Assembly: GCF_004000785.1 (NCBI RefSeq)
Contig: NZ_BILX01000026.1
Location: 1 to 64,000, forward strand
DNA: 64,000 nt
Source: Paenibacillus ehimensis NBRC 15659
Lineage (GTDB): Bacteria; Bacillota; Bacilli; Paenibacillales; NBRC-103111
Direction: 5' to 3'
Shown: positions 1 to 8,724 of the stretch, piece after piece
Numbering within the stretch: the stretch's first letter is position 1
How the letters are laid out: the number at the start of each line of letters is the position of its first letter
Translations under genes and position numbers: made by a program
Notes under the pieces: generated by a model
The model's input: the letters and a program-made list of their open reading frames with translations, nothing else
The model's database searches: none
What the model was told of the DNA's origin: nothing

Positions 1-2
1 CG

Positions 3-320
3 AGCGGCGCGGCGAACGCCCGCTTCTTCGTCGGGCGTGCCGAGCAGTTGCTGCCCGAATGGGTGCAGCGCGGCATCCGCCCCGACGTCGTCGTGGTCGA
101 CCCGCCGCGCACCGGCTGCGAGCGCCCGCTGCTGCTCGCGCTCGCCGAGGCGAAGCCCGCACGACTCGTCTACGTGTCGTGCAATCCGTCCACCCTGGCG
201 AAGGACTGCCTGGTGCTGCTCGGGGAAGGCTACCGGCTAGACTGGATTCAGCCGGTGGACATGTTCCCGCAGACGGCGCATGTGGAGTGCGTAATAGGAA
301 TGCAACGAATCGATACGTAG
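3..320 (+). CDS. rlmD: 23S rRNA (uracil-5-)-methyltransferase RlmD/RumA, C-terminal part (5' end outside window)
   Basis: This is the last ~105 residues of a TrmA/RumA-family enzyme, which methylates a uridine of 23S rRNA using S-adenosylmethionine. The signatures [20 protein letters not shown] (catalytic Cys) and [10 protein letters not shown] are all present in order, so the family call is secure. The reading frame is open from the window edge, so the start is not visible. The final residues after HVECV do not look like the usual hydrophobic C-terminus (typically VVLL plus a short basic tail), which suggests the 3' end has been rewritten by insertion of the element that follows. The sequence is strikingly GC-rich compared with everything downstream, so this is probably the only host-chromosome DNA in the window. 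Confidence 0.93.
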   Translation, partial: SGAANARFFVGRAEQLLPEWVQRGIRPDVVVVDPPRTGCERPLLLALAEAKPARLVYVSCNPSTLAKDCLVLLGEGYRLDWIQPVDMFPQTAHVECVIGMQRIDT

Positions 321-325
321 AAATC
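275..325. other. probable left junction (attL) of the ICE in the 3' end of rlmD
   Basis: Base composition changes abruptly here from very GC-rich to AT-rich, and the rlmD protein ends in atypical residues. The 3' end of rum/rlmD genes is an established integration site for ICEs in streptococci, so this is the likely left attachment site. The exact core cannot be set because the right end and a direct repeat of the core are not in the window. Confidence 0.5.
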
Positions 326-509
326 CTTTATTTTCAACACTTTGCGCGATTTATGACGTTCACGGCGGACAGCAACGACTTCAAAAATAAGGTGCTCAAA
401 GACAAAATTGAGGTTTCCGTCGTTTTGGACCTGGATTTGGACGTCGCGTGTGTAGACATGTTGAAACAATAAGTTTACAAGGGCATTTGTAACTTGGAGG
501 AGTTGTGAC

Positions 510-1307
510 ATGAGCATTACACCAGAAGAAAAAAAGTATTTGGTTGAGCAAATAGAGAACCTAACAAGCCCACGCCCTCTTTTTTACCTAAAGTTCTGTA
601 GTTGCGAAAGTTTTGCGCAAAATGTGTGTAACGGGGATTTGTATGGAAACACAGCAGAGTATTTTAGGCGAAGAGAAATTGAAACTGGCGAACGTGGACA
701 GGGTGACCAATTCGAGCTGCTGTTATCCATACAAACTGAAAATATTACGGTTATTGACAGCGAAACAGGGAATGTGGTTTTTACTGCTCCCAAGGGCGTA
801 CTGAAGACACAGTTTAAGGAAGATGATCTGATACCGATTGTCTCATTTGTTGGTATACCTCTTGGCGACATGGAAATTATTGATGTCGATGAAACACATG
901 CTGATTTCAAATTTCCATTCACGGATGACGAATATAAAACAATGACAGAACGTTTTGGCGAATATTGTGTAATACTTGGAGCCAGAGAAGTAGAAGCGAG
1001 GATTGCCGCATATTGTAATCACTTTGGATGCGATTATATCTTTGATAAAGTTGAATATTGCAATCAAAACAGAATTGATAGAATGCAAGCTTTCAATAAA
1101 AGCGCGAAAGAACGCTTTCTGTACAAGAACTCAGATTTAGACTACCAAAGAGAATACCGGCTAGCTGTGGGAATAGAAATGCCAGAAGACCACTTCATTA
1201 GAATAGGTAAGTTGAGCACTGCCAAAGTAATAAAGTCGGATGAGTTGAAAAACTTGATAATCTCAATCAGCTATTCTTCCTACCCCAAGGAAGAATATTG
1301 GGGATAA
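510..1307 (+). CDS. uncharacterised 265-aa protein, AT-rich cargo gene
   Basis: I do not recognise a named family with certainty. The start is ATG at 510, preceded by a good ribosome binding site (TTGGAGGAG). The protein is soluble and acidic, with no signal peptide or membrane segment. A C-terminal motif (FLYKNSDLDYQREYRL) resembles the 'F.YK...F.YE.EYR' region of DUF2971-type proteins, which are often found in mobile or defence islands; this resemblance is weak. The gene is far more AT-rich than rlmD before it and than parA after it, and it sits alone between the element boundary and two terminators. It is therefore most likely separately acquired cargo. No function is assigned. Confidence 0.8.
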   Translation: MSITPEEKKYLVEQIENLTSPRPLFYLKFCSCESFAQNVCNGDLYGNTAEYFRRREIETGERGQGDQFELLLSIQTENITVIDSETGNVVFTAPKGVLKTQFKEDDLIPIVSFVGIPLGDMEIIDVDETHADFKFPFTDDEYKTMTERFGEYCVILGAREVEARIAAYCNHFGCDYIFDKVEYCNQNRIDRMQAFNKSAKERFLYKNSDLDYQREYRLAVGIEMPEDHFIRIGKLSTAKVIKSDELKNLIISISYSSYPKEEYWG

Positions 1308-1367
1308 TTACACAAAGGATACAAGATATAACAAGGAACCCTAGATTGAAAATATATGAATATTCAA

Positions 1368-1405
1368 GAGAACGTCCCTCCATCTTGAGAGCGGCGTTCT
1401 CTTTT
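1368..1405 (+). terminator. rho-independent terminator
   Basis: GAGAACG (1368-1374) pairs with CGTTCTC (1395-1401), followed by TTTT. It lies 60 bp downstream of the AT-rich cargo gene and would end its transcript. Confidence 0.7.
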
Positions 1406-1424
1406 CATATAGATATTTTTCGAG

Positions 1425-1469
1425 AAAGCCGATTGTCTGAACTTGAATGTTCAGAACAATCGGCTTTTT
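1425..1469 (+). terminator. strong terminator or attenuator in the parA leader
   Basis: AAAGCCGATTGT (1425-1436) pairs perfectly with ACAATCGGCTTT (1456-1467), with a nested CTGAAC/GTTCAG stem and a T-run. It ends only about 20 bp before the parA start. It may be a second terminator for the upstream gene or an attenuator controlling the partition operon. Confidence 0.75.
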
Positions 1470-1490
1470 GCTTGAAAGGAGAAGTGTAAG

Positions 1491-2318
1491 ATGACCAAGG
1501 TGATCGCCCTCGCCAATCAGAAAGGCGGCGTGGGCAAGACCACAACGGCGGTCAACCTGGGGATCGGCTTGGCTGGGGATGGGAAAAAGGTTTTGCTGGT
1601 CGATGCGGACGCGCAGGGCAACTTGACGGATTCGTTAGGATTCCACGAACCGGATAATCTGCCGGTATCTTTAGCCACATTGCTGGCGAAAACGATGCTG
1701 GAAGAATCCTATGAAGCGCGGGAAGGTATTTTGCATCACCATGAAGGCGTTGACCTGATGCCAGGCAATATTGAACTGTCCGCTGTTGAGGTATCGATCG
1801 TCAATACGATGAGCAGAGAAACGATTTTGCGTTCGTACATCGATTCCGTTAAAGCCGACTACGATTACGTGCTGATCGATTGCATGCCGAGTTTGGGCAT
1901 GTTGACCATCAATGCGCTGGCTGCGGCAGACAGCGTGATTATTCCTGTACAGGCGCATTATTTGCCGGCTAAAGGAATGACCCAACTTTTGCAGACGATT
2001 GCCCGTGTGCGCAGGCAGATCAATCCGAAGTTGGTTTTGGACGGCGTGCTGCTCACGATGGTAGACAGCCGGACGAAATTTGCCAAAGACATTTCCTTTG
2101 TTCTTCGGCGCGACTACGGCGACAAGCTGCGCGTGTTCAACACCGAAATTCCCTTATCCGTTCGCGCGGCGGAAACGAGCGCCAAGGGAAAAAGCATTTA
2201 TGCTCATGACCCCAATGGTCAAACGGCAAAAGCGTATGCCGCCTTTACGAAGGAGGTGCAGAGCATTGGCAGCGAAAGACGACATGCGCGCCAGCATCAA
2301 ACTGACCACAGTCGCTGA
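1491..2318 (+). CDS. parA: ParA/Soj-type partition ATPase
   Basis: ParA-family ATPase that works with ParB and a centromere-like site to segregate DNA; on ICEs it is thought to stabilise the excised circular form. The deviant Walker A motif KGGVGKTT is at residues 11-18, followed by the VLLVDADAQGN motif and DYVLIDCMPSLG (Walker B). The length of 275 aa is normal for the small Soj-like class. The ATG start follows a GAAAGGAGAAG binding site directly after an attenuator-like hairpin. The 3' end overlaps parB by about 50 bases, so the two genes are translationally coupled. In Tn1549-like elements the parA-parB pair usually lies near one end, as here. Confidence 0.93.
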   Translation: MTKVIALANQKGGVGKTTTAVNLGIGLAGDGKKVLLVDADAQGNLTDSLGFHEPDNLPVSLATLLAKTMLEESYEAREGILHHHEGVDLMPGNIELSAVEVSIVNTMSRETILRSYIDSVKADYDYVLIDCMPSLGMLTINALAAADSVIIPVQAHYLPAKGMTQLLQTIARVRRQINPKLVLDGVLLTMVDSRTKFAKDISFVLRRDYGDKLRVFNTEIPLSVRAAETSAKGKSIYAHDPNGQTAKAYAAFTKEVQSIGSERRHARQHQTDHSR

Positions 2319-3213
2319 TTTATTCTCCACCGAGGAGAGCCGCGCCGATGAAAAGCGGGAAAAAGTGTTGGACATCCCTTTATCTGAAATCAGCGATTTT
2401 CCCGGCCACCCGTTTAAGGTGAAGGCGGATGAAGCGATGCTGGAAATGGCGGACAGCGTAAAGCAATACGGCGTTCTTGTTCCCGGCCTGGTTCGTCCGA
2501 AGGCGGACGGCGGCTATGAAATGGTAGCCGGATATCGTCGTAAAAAAGCGAGCGAATTGGCAGGCAGAGAAACGATGCCCTGCATCGTCCGCGAACTGGA
2601 CGACGATCAGGCGACGATCATTATGGTGGACAGCAACCTGCAACGGGAAAATATTGCGCCAAGCGAGAAAGCATTCGCCTATAAGATGAAGTTGGAGGCG
2701 ATGAAAAGACAGGCGGGCAGACCGAGTAAAGAAAATTCTACCCAAGTTGGGCAGGATTTACGAGGCAAATATTCAGTTGAAATTTTGGCAGATCAGGCAG
2801 GGGAAAGTCGCAATCAAATCCAGCGCTATATCCGTCTTACCGAACTAACCCCCTCCATTCTCGAAATGGTAGACGATAAACGGATCGCCTTCAATCCGGC
2901 CGTAGAACTTTCATACTTGGCCGAAGAAGAACAGAAAGCCCTGTACGAAACGATGCAGTCCGAGGACTGCACGCCTTCGCTGGCGCAGGCGCAGCGCATG
3001 AAAAAACTGAGTCAGGACGGGCGGCTTAACGTGGATGTCATCTTCTCGATTCTCACAGAGGAGAAGCCGAACCAGAAAGAAAAGATGACCATTCGGCGCG
3101 AGCGGGTCGACCGTTTCTTCCCGAGGGACTTTACCGAAAAGCAAAAGGAAGATCTGATCGTACAATTGTTGGAAAGCTGGTATAAAAAACGGCAACGGGA
3201 ACAGGAACGTTAA
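2266..3213 (+). CDS. parB: ParB/Spo0J-like partition protein
   Basis: DNA-binding partner of ParA. The N-terminal ParB/sulfiredoxin domain contains MVAGYRRKKA and the box with NLQRENI, and a central HTH region (VEILADQAGESRNQIQRYI) follows. The C-terminal part is basic. The start is taken as TTG at 2266 because AGGAGG (2251-2256) is 9 bases upstream and the protein then begins MAAKDDMRAS. Longer upstream reading in this frame is just the shadow of parA. Length is 315 aa. A terminator follows at 3237, so parA-parB looks like a self-contained operon. Confidence 0.9.
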   Translation: MAAKDDMRASIKLTTVADLFSTEESRADEKREKVLDIPLSEISDFPGHPFKVKADEAMLEMADSVKQYGVLVPGLVRPKADGGYEMVAGYRRKKASELAGRETMPCIVRELDDDQATIIMVDSNLQRENIAPSEKAFAYKMKLEAMKRQAGRPSKENSTQVGQDLRGKYSVEILADQAGESRNQIQRYIRLTELTPSILEMVDDKRIAFNPAVELSYLAEEEQKALYETMQSEDCTPSLAQAQRMKKLSQDGRLNVDVIFSILTEEKPNQKEKMTIRRERVDRFFPRDFTEKQKEDLIVQLLESWYKKRQREQER

Positions 3214-3236
3214 CCTGTATCCTGTTCGGCAGGCAC

Positions 3237-3262
3237 TCTCCCTTAGGACGGAGAGCTTTTTT
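3237..3262 (+). terminator. terminator after parB
   Basis: CTCTCC (3237-3242) pairs with GGAGAG (3250-3255), followed by CTTTTTT. It separates the partition operon from the next genes. Confidence 0.8.
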
Positions 3263-3287
3263 ATGCCCATTTTTGGGGAGGCGATTC

Positions 3288-3500
3288 ATGATGTATTTCA
3301 CGAAAGGGAGGCGTCGTCAATATGAGCGCCTGATGCAAGAAAAGCCGGGTTTCAACCGCGTTGAAGTTTTGGAGGATGAGACCGAGCAGCCGCGCACGCG
3401 AAACAAGAAATCTCGTGAAGCCGGCCAATCAAAACGAAACCGGAGAACGCAGGAAGATTGCAACTTTCCAGGAAGTGAGGACGGACGATGGAAGAAATGA
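3288..3500 (+). CDS. small basic hypothetical protein
   Basis: 70 aa, starting at ATG 3288 after GGGGAGG. It is very rich in Arg/Lys and Glu (YFTKGRRRQYERLMQEKPGF, then a disordered charged tail) and has no membrane segment. The last 13 bases overlap the next gene, which suggests co-translation. Short proteins of this type accompany parB in related elements; no function is known to me. Confidence 0.6.
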   Translation: MMYFTKGRRRQYERLMQEKPGFNRVEVLEDETEQPRTRNKKSREAGQSKRNRRTQEDCNFPGSEDGRWKK

Positions 3501-4096
3501 AGCGAATGGTGGACAACTACGAAGTCGATCAGGCCATCTCCATCGGGAAAGTGGAAGTGCTGCTTGGCATAGACGAAACCAATGCCGAACGTCCGTACAT
3601 GGTTTGTACCTGCACCCGAAACCATTCGTTGGGTGTCGAGCAATTTTACGCGATTGCGGCCGGCGCGGATAATCTTGAAGCCATGCATGACTTTATTTCC
3701 CGCGTGCAATGGGAACTGGAGGATCTCAAAGAAGAAAGGGCCAGCGTCAAGGTCCCCCTATCTCCCCTTACGCAAGCACAATGCCATTCGATTCGCGAAG
3801 ACATGCGCATTGACAACCAGGTTGTCGTCATCCGGCCGGAACGGTTGCGACCCGAATATCGCACCGCTGTTAACCAGCTTGTGCTGGCGCTAAGCGGTTT
3901 TGGCACCTCTGCCTATTCCCGAGGTCGCGCCGTCTACGTGATCAATCTGTATACCGGAGAGGAGGCTCGCTGGAATCGGGAGGATTTTATGGGTCTGATA
4001 AAACCGGAGCACATGCCCGCATGGGCGCAAGAGAAACTGGAGCAGCATCAGGCTGTAACCAGGCAAAAGTCTAAGCGCCGCGACGAGGCCCGGTAA
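3488..4096 (+). CDS. conserved ICE protein of unknown function
   Basis: 202 aa, no signal peptide or membrane segment. The C-terminal half includes GRAVYVINLYTGEEARWNRED followed by a KPE..P.WA.EKL stretch, a pattern I associate with uncharacterised proteins of clostridial Tn1549-like elements. It overlaps the small upstream gene and lies 40 bp ahead of the pilus locus. The start ATG 3488 follows GGAAGTGAGGACGG. There is no recognised catalytic motif and I assign no function. Confidence 0.75.
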   Translation: MEEMKRMVDNYEVDQAISIGKVEVLLGIDETNAERPYMVCTCTRNHSLGVEQFYAIAAGADNLEAMHDFISRVQWELEDLKEERASVKVPLSPLTQAQCHSIREDMRIDNQVVVIRPERLRPEYRTAVNQLVLALSGFGTSAYSRGRAVYVINLYTGEEARWNREDFMGLIKPEHMPAWAQEKLEQHQAVTRQKSKRRDEAR

Positions 4097-4136
4097 GAGA
4101 TGCAATTCCATATATAGGAGAAAGGAGACGTGAGCG

Positions 4137-5258
4137 ATGTCGTGGATGTATCGGCACCGCAAGACGCTTATTATCGCCGCAGTCGCCATAAGCGTTTGTT
4201 TGCTTGCGGCCGCGGCCGTTTATTCTCTGATCAAGCAATCAGAGCAAGAGCAGAAACAGCAACAGATGAAGGAACAATATGAAAGGCAAATCAGGGAACT
4301 GAAAACGATAGAGGAACAATCTCGCAGAAGTGTTTGGACTGTGGCGCGCACCATTCCTGCCGGTGACACGGTGAAGGCGGAAGACCTCAAGTCTGTCCCG
4401 ATGCCTGCGAATTTGGTGCCGCAAGGAATGATTACCGATCAGAACGCGGTCATCGGCAAAAGCGCCAAAATCGAATTACAGCCAGGCACGCCGTTGATGC
4501 CTTCCATGCTGTACGAGAGCGCGCCGATCCCGAAGGATTTGCGTGTGCAGGAGTTTCATGTCATTCAGCTTCCCTCCAATCTGCGAAAGGGACAGTACAT
4601 CGACGTGCGAATCAACTTCCCGACTGGCGAGGATTTTGTCTTGCTGGCGAAGAAGAAGGCGCGGGAGTTGTCCGGCAATGTCATCTGGCTGGAAATGAAC
4701 GAGCTGGATCTATTACGGACTTCAAGCGCGATCATCGATGCCTACTTGCAAGGCGCGCGGCTGTATGCCCTGCCCTACATCGAGCCGGGCTTGCAGGAAT
4801 CGGCGGTAGTCAATTATCCCGCCAATCCGAAGGTGCTCGATTTGATGGAACATGATCCGAACCTGCTCGAAAAAGCGACAACCGAGCTTGCCCGCCAACT
4901 GCGAACGACACTGGATGACAATCTGAAGGCGATGAGCGAGTCGGACAAACTGCGCGTAACGAGCGGCAGCGTAACGGTTCAGCAGCAATTGCAAAACGAA
5001 CGGATTGTCACTCAGCAAGGCAATGCCATGCATGAGGCGACCCCATCGCCACCACCGGCAGGCGCAACGGCTAAGGTCGATCAGGTACCGCCAGCTGCGC
5101 AGCCGCTGCCCTCCTCTTCCGTTCCGACAACGACGAGTGAGAATCGGCCGGAAACGTCAGCGGAGTCTACATCATCTGTTTCAACAGATCCGGCACCAGC
5201 TTCGCCGTCTGGAGAGCCTGCAAAAGTGGATAAATTGGAGCAAATTTTTAATCAGTGA
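4137..5258 (+). CDS. SAF-domain CpaB/RcpC-like pilus protein
   Basis: 373 aa. A single N-terminal transmembrane helix (residues ~9-31) is followed by a charged coiled-coil stretch, then a SAF domain beginning VARTIPAGDTVKAEDLKSV, typical of CpaB/RcpC and FlgA. CpaB-type proteins are envelope components of Tad/Flp pilus machines. The C-terminal ~90 residues are low-complexity (Pro/Ser/Thr/Ala), consistent with an extracytoplasmic linker reaching through the cell wall. It is the first gene of a tight run that continues with CpaE-like, CpaF and TadB/C-like genes, which supports the pilus assignment. The ATG start follows GAGAAAGGAG. Confidence 0.82.
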   Translation: MSWMYRHRKTLIIAAVAISVCLLAAAAVYSLIKQSEQEQKQQQMKEQYERQIRELKTIEEQSRRSVWTVARTIPAGDTVKAEDLKSVPMPANLVPQGMITDQNAVIGKSAKIELQPGTPLMPSMLYESAPIPKDLRVQEFHVIQLPSNLRKGQYIDVRINFPTGEDFVLLAKKKARELSGNVIWLEMNELDLLRTSSAIIDAYLQGARLYALPYIEPGLQESAVVNYPANPKVLDLMEHDPNLLEKATTELARQLRTTLDDNLKAMSESDKLRVTSGSVTVQQQLQNERIVTQQGNAMHEATPSPPPAGATAKVDQVPPAAQPLPSSSVPTTTSENRPETSAESTSSVSTDPAPASPSGEPAKVDKLEQIFNQ

Positions 5259-5269
5259 AGGAGGCCGTC

Positions 5270-5986
5270 ATGAAAAAAGTCGTATTTTTTGGCGCGCCGG
5301 ACAAAAGCCACCTGCTCCTTGTGCTGGGCAAGCTGCTCACGGCGATGGAGCGAAAGGTGCTGATCGTGGATTCCACGCTCGCTCAATCCATGCAAGGCTA
5401 TTTGCCGCGAGCGGATTTTGGCTGTTCGATGCGGGAGTTTGAAGGCATCGATGTGGCAACCGGGCTCATCACGCCAGCGCAATTGGAACGCTCCCTGCTT
5501 CAAGCCGAAGGCGAAGCGGCCTACGATGTCATGCTGCTCGACACTGATCACGCCGAGTTTGTGAAAGGAAGAGAGTTGCCGGGCTATGACAAGCGGGTTT
5601 GGTGCAGCAATTGGAGACGGCTCGGCATGTATAAAAACGCGGAGTTGATGCAGCGGCTGTGCCTTCACGAAGCGGAAGGCCAGCCGCTCACGTTTTACAA
5701 AATGATCGCTCCCACTCTGCCGATCGCCATACCCGAGTCGTATATCGATTCGCTGCTACCGCAGCAGTTTGTCCGCTGGGAGGACACCGTGTTCCGCTTT
5801 CCGCTGGACGAACGGGATATGTCGGTCGAACTGGACAACCAGCATCATGGCAGCATCGACATCAGGCGGCTGTCCGGGACGTATCGCCGGACCGTGCTCG
5901 ACATGCTGCAGCAGTTGTTTGATTGCGATGCCAAAACCGCCCGGCGGGCATGGGCGCGCTCCCGAAAGCGTTCGCGTGTCCGGTAA
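5270..5986 (+). CDS. CpaE-like protein without a P-loop
   Basis: 238 aa, start ATG 5270 after AAGGAGG. The fold suggested by the sequence is ParA/MinD-like: a first beta strand (KKVVFFGAP), then VLIVDST and YDVMLLDTD as the aspartate-bearing strands. The nucleotide-binding loop is absent (GAPDKSHLLLVLG in its place). In Tad systems CpaE/TadZ localises the pilus machine at the cell pole. This copy may be a non-hydrolysing partner of the next gene, which belongs to the same superfamily. It lies in the pilus operon, 24 bp before the next gene. Confidence 0.65.
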   Translation: MKKVVFFGAPDKSHLLLVLGKLLTAMERKVLIVDSTLAQSMQGYLPRADFGCSMREFEGIDVATGLITPAQLERSLLQAEGEAAYDVMLLDTDHAEFVKGRELPGYDKRVWCSNWRRLGMYKNAELMQRLCLHEAEGQPLTFYKMIAPTLPIAIPESYIDSLLPQQFVRWEDTVFRFPLDERDMSVELDNQHHGSIDIRRLSGTYRRTVLDMLQQLFDCDAKTARRAWARSRKRSRVR

Positions 5987-6010
5987 TTTTATGCGAAAGG
6001 AGATGAAACA

Positions 6011-6856
6011 ATGGGTTTTACCGTGGTGTTTTGGAGCCCGGTTTCGGGACAGGCCGGTACGACGAGCAACCTGATCGCCGCCGCAGCGCTGCTCGGTCTT
6101 GAATATTCTTCGCGCCTTTTGCTGCTTGGGCATTTGCAAAGCGAATACGCGGCCATCGAACGCGGCTTTTACCCGAGACGTTCCTGGATAAGCAGAACGG
6201 ACGCCCCGTCTGACGCGGGCATCGACGCGCTGCTCAGGCTTTTGCAAAACCGCAAGCTGGAACCGAACAGGTTGCGGGATTACACGCTGCCGCTGCTCGC
6301 CGACCGGCTCGACATCCTTCCGGGATCGAACAAGCCGGATGCATCGTTTGTTTCCGCCGCACAGGAATGGCTTGCGCCCCTTTTGGAACTGACAAGGCGC
6401 GCTTACGATCTGGTATTGCTGGACGGCGGAAGCGGCAATTTGTCGGTGTGGACACAGGCGCTGCTGCGTCAGGCGGATTTGCTGGTCGTCTGTCTGCCGC
6501 AAAACGCGCTCAAGCTGGAGCAGGTTTTTCCGCTGGTGGAGGCGCAGCTTCAGTCCAACCGGAAGCATTTGCTTGTATTCGGACAATATGACCAAGGGTC
6601 GGCGTTGAGCGTCAAAAACGTCATGCGCCAGTTTCATCGGCGGGAGCCTGCGTACCCGATTGTCCATAATACGGGCTGGCTGGATGCGACCCAACAAGGA
6701 GAAGCCGTCCGTTTTTTATTTCGCAACCGGCAGGTGCCGCGCGGTCATGAAAACGATCCCTTTATGCAACAGGTGCGGGCATTAGCGCAGGCGCTCATCA
6801 ACAACGTCGGACTGAACAAGCCTCTTTTCGGCGGGAAGGAGGAAGACGTTCGATGA
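6011..6856 (+). CDS. CpaE/TadZ-like ATPase with degenerate Walker A
   Basis: 281 aa ParA/MinD-superfamily protein. The P-loop position reads SPVSGQAGTTSN, keeping the glycines and threonines of deviant Walker A but lacking the lysine before TT. YDLVLLDGGSGNLSVW matches the Walker B region, followed by a strand LLVVCLPQN where these proteins usually have LVVV.P. Tad loci commonly have an atypical CpaE/TadZ with such a motif, acting as a localisation factor rather than an active ATPase. The last 4 bases overlap cpaF (ATGA), so translation is coupled. Confidence 0.75.
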   Translation: MGFTVVFWSPVSGQAGTTSNLIAAAALLGLEYSSRLLLLGHLQSEYAAIERGFYPRRSWISRTDAPSDAGIDALLRLLQNRKLEPNRLRDYTLPLLADRLDILPGSNKPDASFVSAAQEWLAPLLELTRRAYDLVLLDGGSGNLSVWTQALLRQADLLVVCLPQNALKLEQVFPLVEAQLQSNRKHLLVFGQYDQGSALSVKNVMRQFHRREPAYPIVHNTGWLDATQQGEAVRFLFRNRQVPRGHENDPFMQQVRALAQALINNVGLNKPLFGGKEEDVR

Positions 6857-8724
6857 TGCTCGTGCTGAACGGATTGCTAATAACGGGCGTCCTGATTCCG
6901 ATCGCAGTCCTGCTCTATTTGCGCATGAGCCGCCGCTTGCCGGAGCAGCCGGACGAAAAACCGGTTTATACGCTGGAAGCGATGACCGCGTTTGTGAAAG
7001 AGGCGCTGCACGAGATGACGAGCAGCAACCTGATCGATTTCGACTTGTCGGAAGAAGAATACCGCCGCCGCAAAAACAAGCGCGCGGAACTGAAAAAAGC
7101 GCTGCGGGGCTGCACGTCCGGAGATTTGCGGGACAAGGCGTATGTGAAGCAAGTGATCGCCGATTTGCTCGAACAGCGTTATACCTTGGACGATAATAAC
7201 CTGAATCGCCTCCTGCCGTTTGAAGACCCACAGGCGCTCTCGCCACAAGATCAGTTTGATATCCTGCTCTTTCTTTTTAAGAAACAACATCGTTTGAAAG
7301 CGCTGGACGAGCTGATCCGAAAATACGAACTGGACCGCCCCAAACGGAGCGTGGAAGACGAAGAGACCGAGTCGTACCGGATTACCGCCGACGAAATCCG
7401 CGACATCTACAAGCAGGAAGCGCGCAAGCTGTCTGCCGAGGACAAAACCCAGATCGTTGTGCAGCGGATCTACCAGCAGTACAAAGGGTTTAGCGTCATC
7501 GACGAAATCCGCGACATGAAAATCGACGGCGTATCGGGCGGCGTCTCCGGCATCCCGCCCTCGATGTGGGAAGGCGAGTGGGGCCTGGAGGAAGAAGCGC
7601 TGCTGCGCGAAGTGCCAAGGTCGCATGACAGCGTGTGGCTGTTTTATAAAGGGAAATCCATTCATTTGAGCTTCCTGTCCTTCGGCTCGGAGCAAGAACT
7701 GAGGCGCGTGTGCCAGAACGTGTACAAACATAATTTTCCCGGCCAATTGTCCGAGGCGAACGGCTTTAAGGTGAACGAAATGGCCGATGGCTCCCGCGTC
7801 GTCGTGCTGCGCCCCCGGTTCAGCGAATCGTGGGCTTTTTTTGTGCGCAAATTCGATGTGCAAAACGCCGCGCTGGAACAATTGATTCAGGACGACAATG
7901 CGGAGTTGCCCATTGGGCTGATCCGATATCTCGTCATGGGCGAGCGCATTACGGCCATTACCGGCGCGCAGGGCAGCGGCAAGACGACGCTCTTGATGGC
8001 GATGGTGCGCTACATTCCGGCCATCTTGCCGATCCGGGTGCAGGAAATGAGCTTTGAGCTTCAGCTTCGGAAAATATACCGGGAACGCAACATTTTAAGC
8101 TTGCGGGAAACGGAAACGATCTCCGGGCAAGACGGTCTGGACATCCAGAAAAAAACGGACGGCTCGGTCAATATTTTGGGAGAAGTGGCGACCGACCCGG
8201 TTGCCGCCTGGATGGTGCAGATGGCGCAGGTCGCTTCGCTGTTCACCTTGTTTACGCATCATGCCAAAACATTCCGCGATCTTGTCTATTCGCTCCGCAA
8301 CTCGCTGCTGAAGACAGGGGTGTTTACGAACGAAAAAGTGGCCGAGCAGCAGGTCGTCAGCGTCATCAACTTCGACATTCACCTCAGGCGGGACGCGGAC
8401 GGACATCGCTACATTGAACGGATTACCGAATGCGTCCCGGTGGAGCGGGAAGAGGGCTACCCGGAGACGTTCCGCCACAAAACGACGACCGAGGAGAAAA
8501 TGACGGCGTTCATGGAGACGATGCTGGAATATTTCCGCCGATCGACGGACCGACCGCTTTACGTCGCGCGGAACGTCATCGAATACCGCGACGGACGCTA
8601 TGTCGCCGTTTATCCGTTGTCCGACCGAAGCCGCAAGGAAATCGCCGCATGCCTCGCCGGGCCGGACCAGGCGGCGTTCGAAGCGTTTTTGGCGGTTCAC
8701 TGGGGGGATGGCGATGAGGCTTGA
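6853..8724 (+). CDS. CpaF/TadA-type pilus secretion ATPase
   Basis: 623 aa. Type II/IV secretion ATPase that powers pilin polymerisation. An N-terminal hydrophobic helix (residues ~4-22), unusual for a soluble CpaF, is followed by a long alpha-helical domain. The Walker A motif GAQGSGKTTLL lies near residue 372, with a preceding N-terminal domain typical of TadA (DGVSGGVSGIPP region). The Walker B/His-box region (NILGEVATDP... FTHHA) is recognisable but divergent from the usual VGEVRG.E. It overlaps the downstream platform-protein gene by about 11 bases. A core ATPase of a conjugative VirB11 type would be the alternative, but the CpaB/CpaE/TadBC context favours a Tad pilus. Confidence 0.85.
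   Translation: MMLVLNGLLITGVLIPIAVLLYLRMSRRLPEQPDEKPVYTLEAMTAFVKEALHEMTSSNLIDFDLSEEEYRRRKNKRAELKKALRGCTSGDLRDKAYVKQVIADLLEQRYTLDDNNLNRLLPFEDPQALSPQDQFDILLFLFKKQHRLKALDELIRKYELDRPKRSVEDEETESYRITADEIRDIYKQEARKLSAEDKTQIVVQRIYQQYKGFSVIDEIRDMKIDGVSGGVSGIPPSMWEGEWGLEEEALLREVPRSHDSVWLFYKGKSIHLSFLSFGSEQELRRVCQNVYKHNFPGQLSEANGFKVNEMADGSRVVVLRPRFSESWAFFVRKFDVQNAALEQLIQDDNAELPIGLIRYLVMGERITAITGAQGSGKTTLLMAMVRYIPAILPIRVQEMSFELQLRKIYRERNILSLRETETISGQDGLDIQKKTDGSVNILGEVATDPVAAWMVQMAQVASLFTLFTHHAKTFRDLVYSLRNSLLKTGVFTNEKVAEQQVVSVINFDIHLRRDADGHRYIERITECVPVEREEGYPETFRHKTTTEEKMTAFMETMLEYFRRSTDRPLYVARNVIEYRDGRYVAVYPLSDRSRKEIAACLAGPDQAAFEAFLAVHWGDGDEA

Noticed and set aside
353-472. 39-codon ORF between rlmD and the AT-rich gene
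   Set aside because: No ribosome binding site and no similarity that I recognise; left as non-coding.
8600-8713. Upstream extension of the TadB/C-like frame
   Set aside because: It lies within cpaF, lacks a binding site, and the membrane protein clearly starts at 8714.
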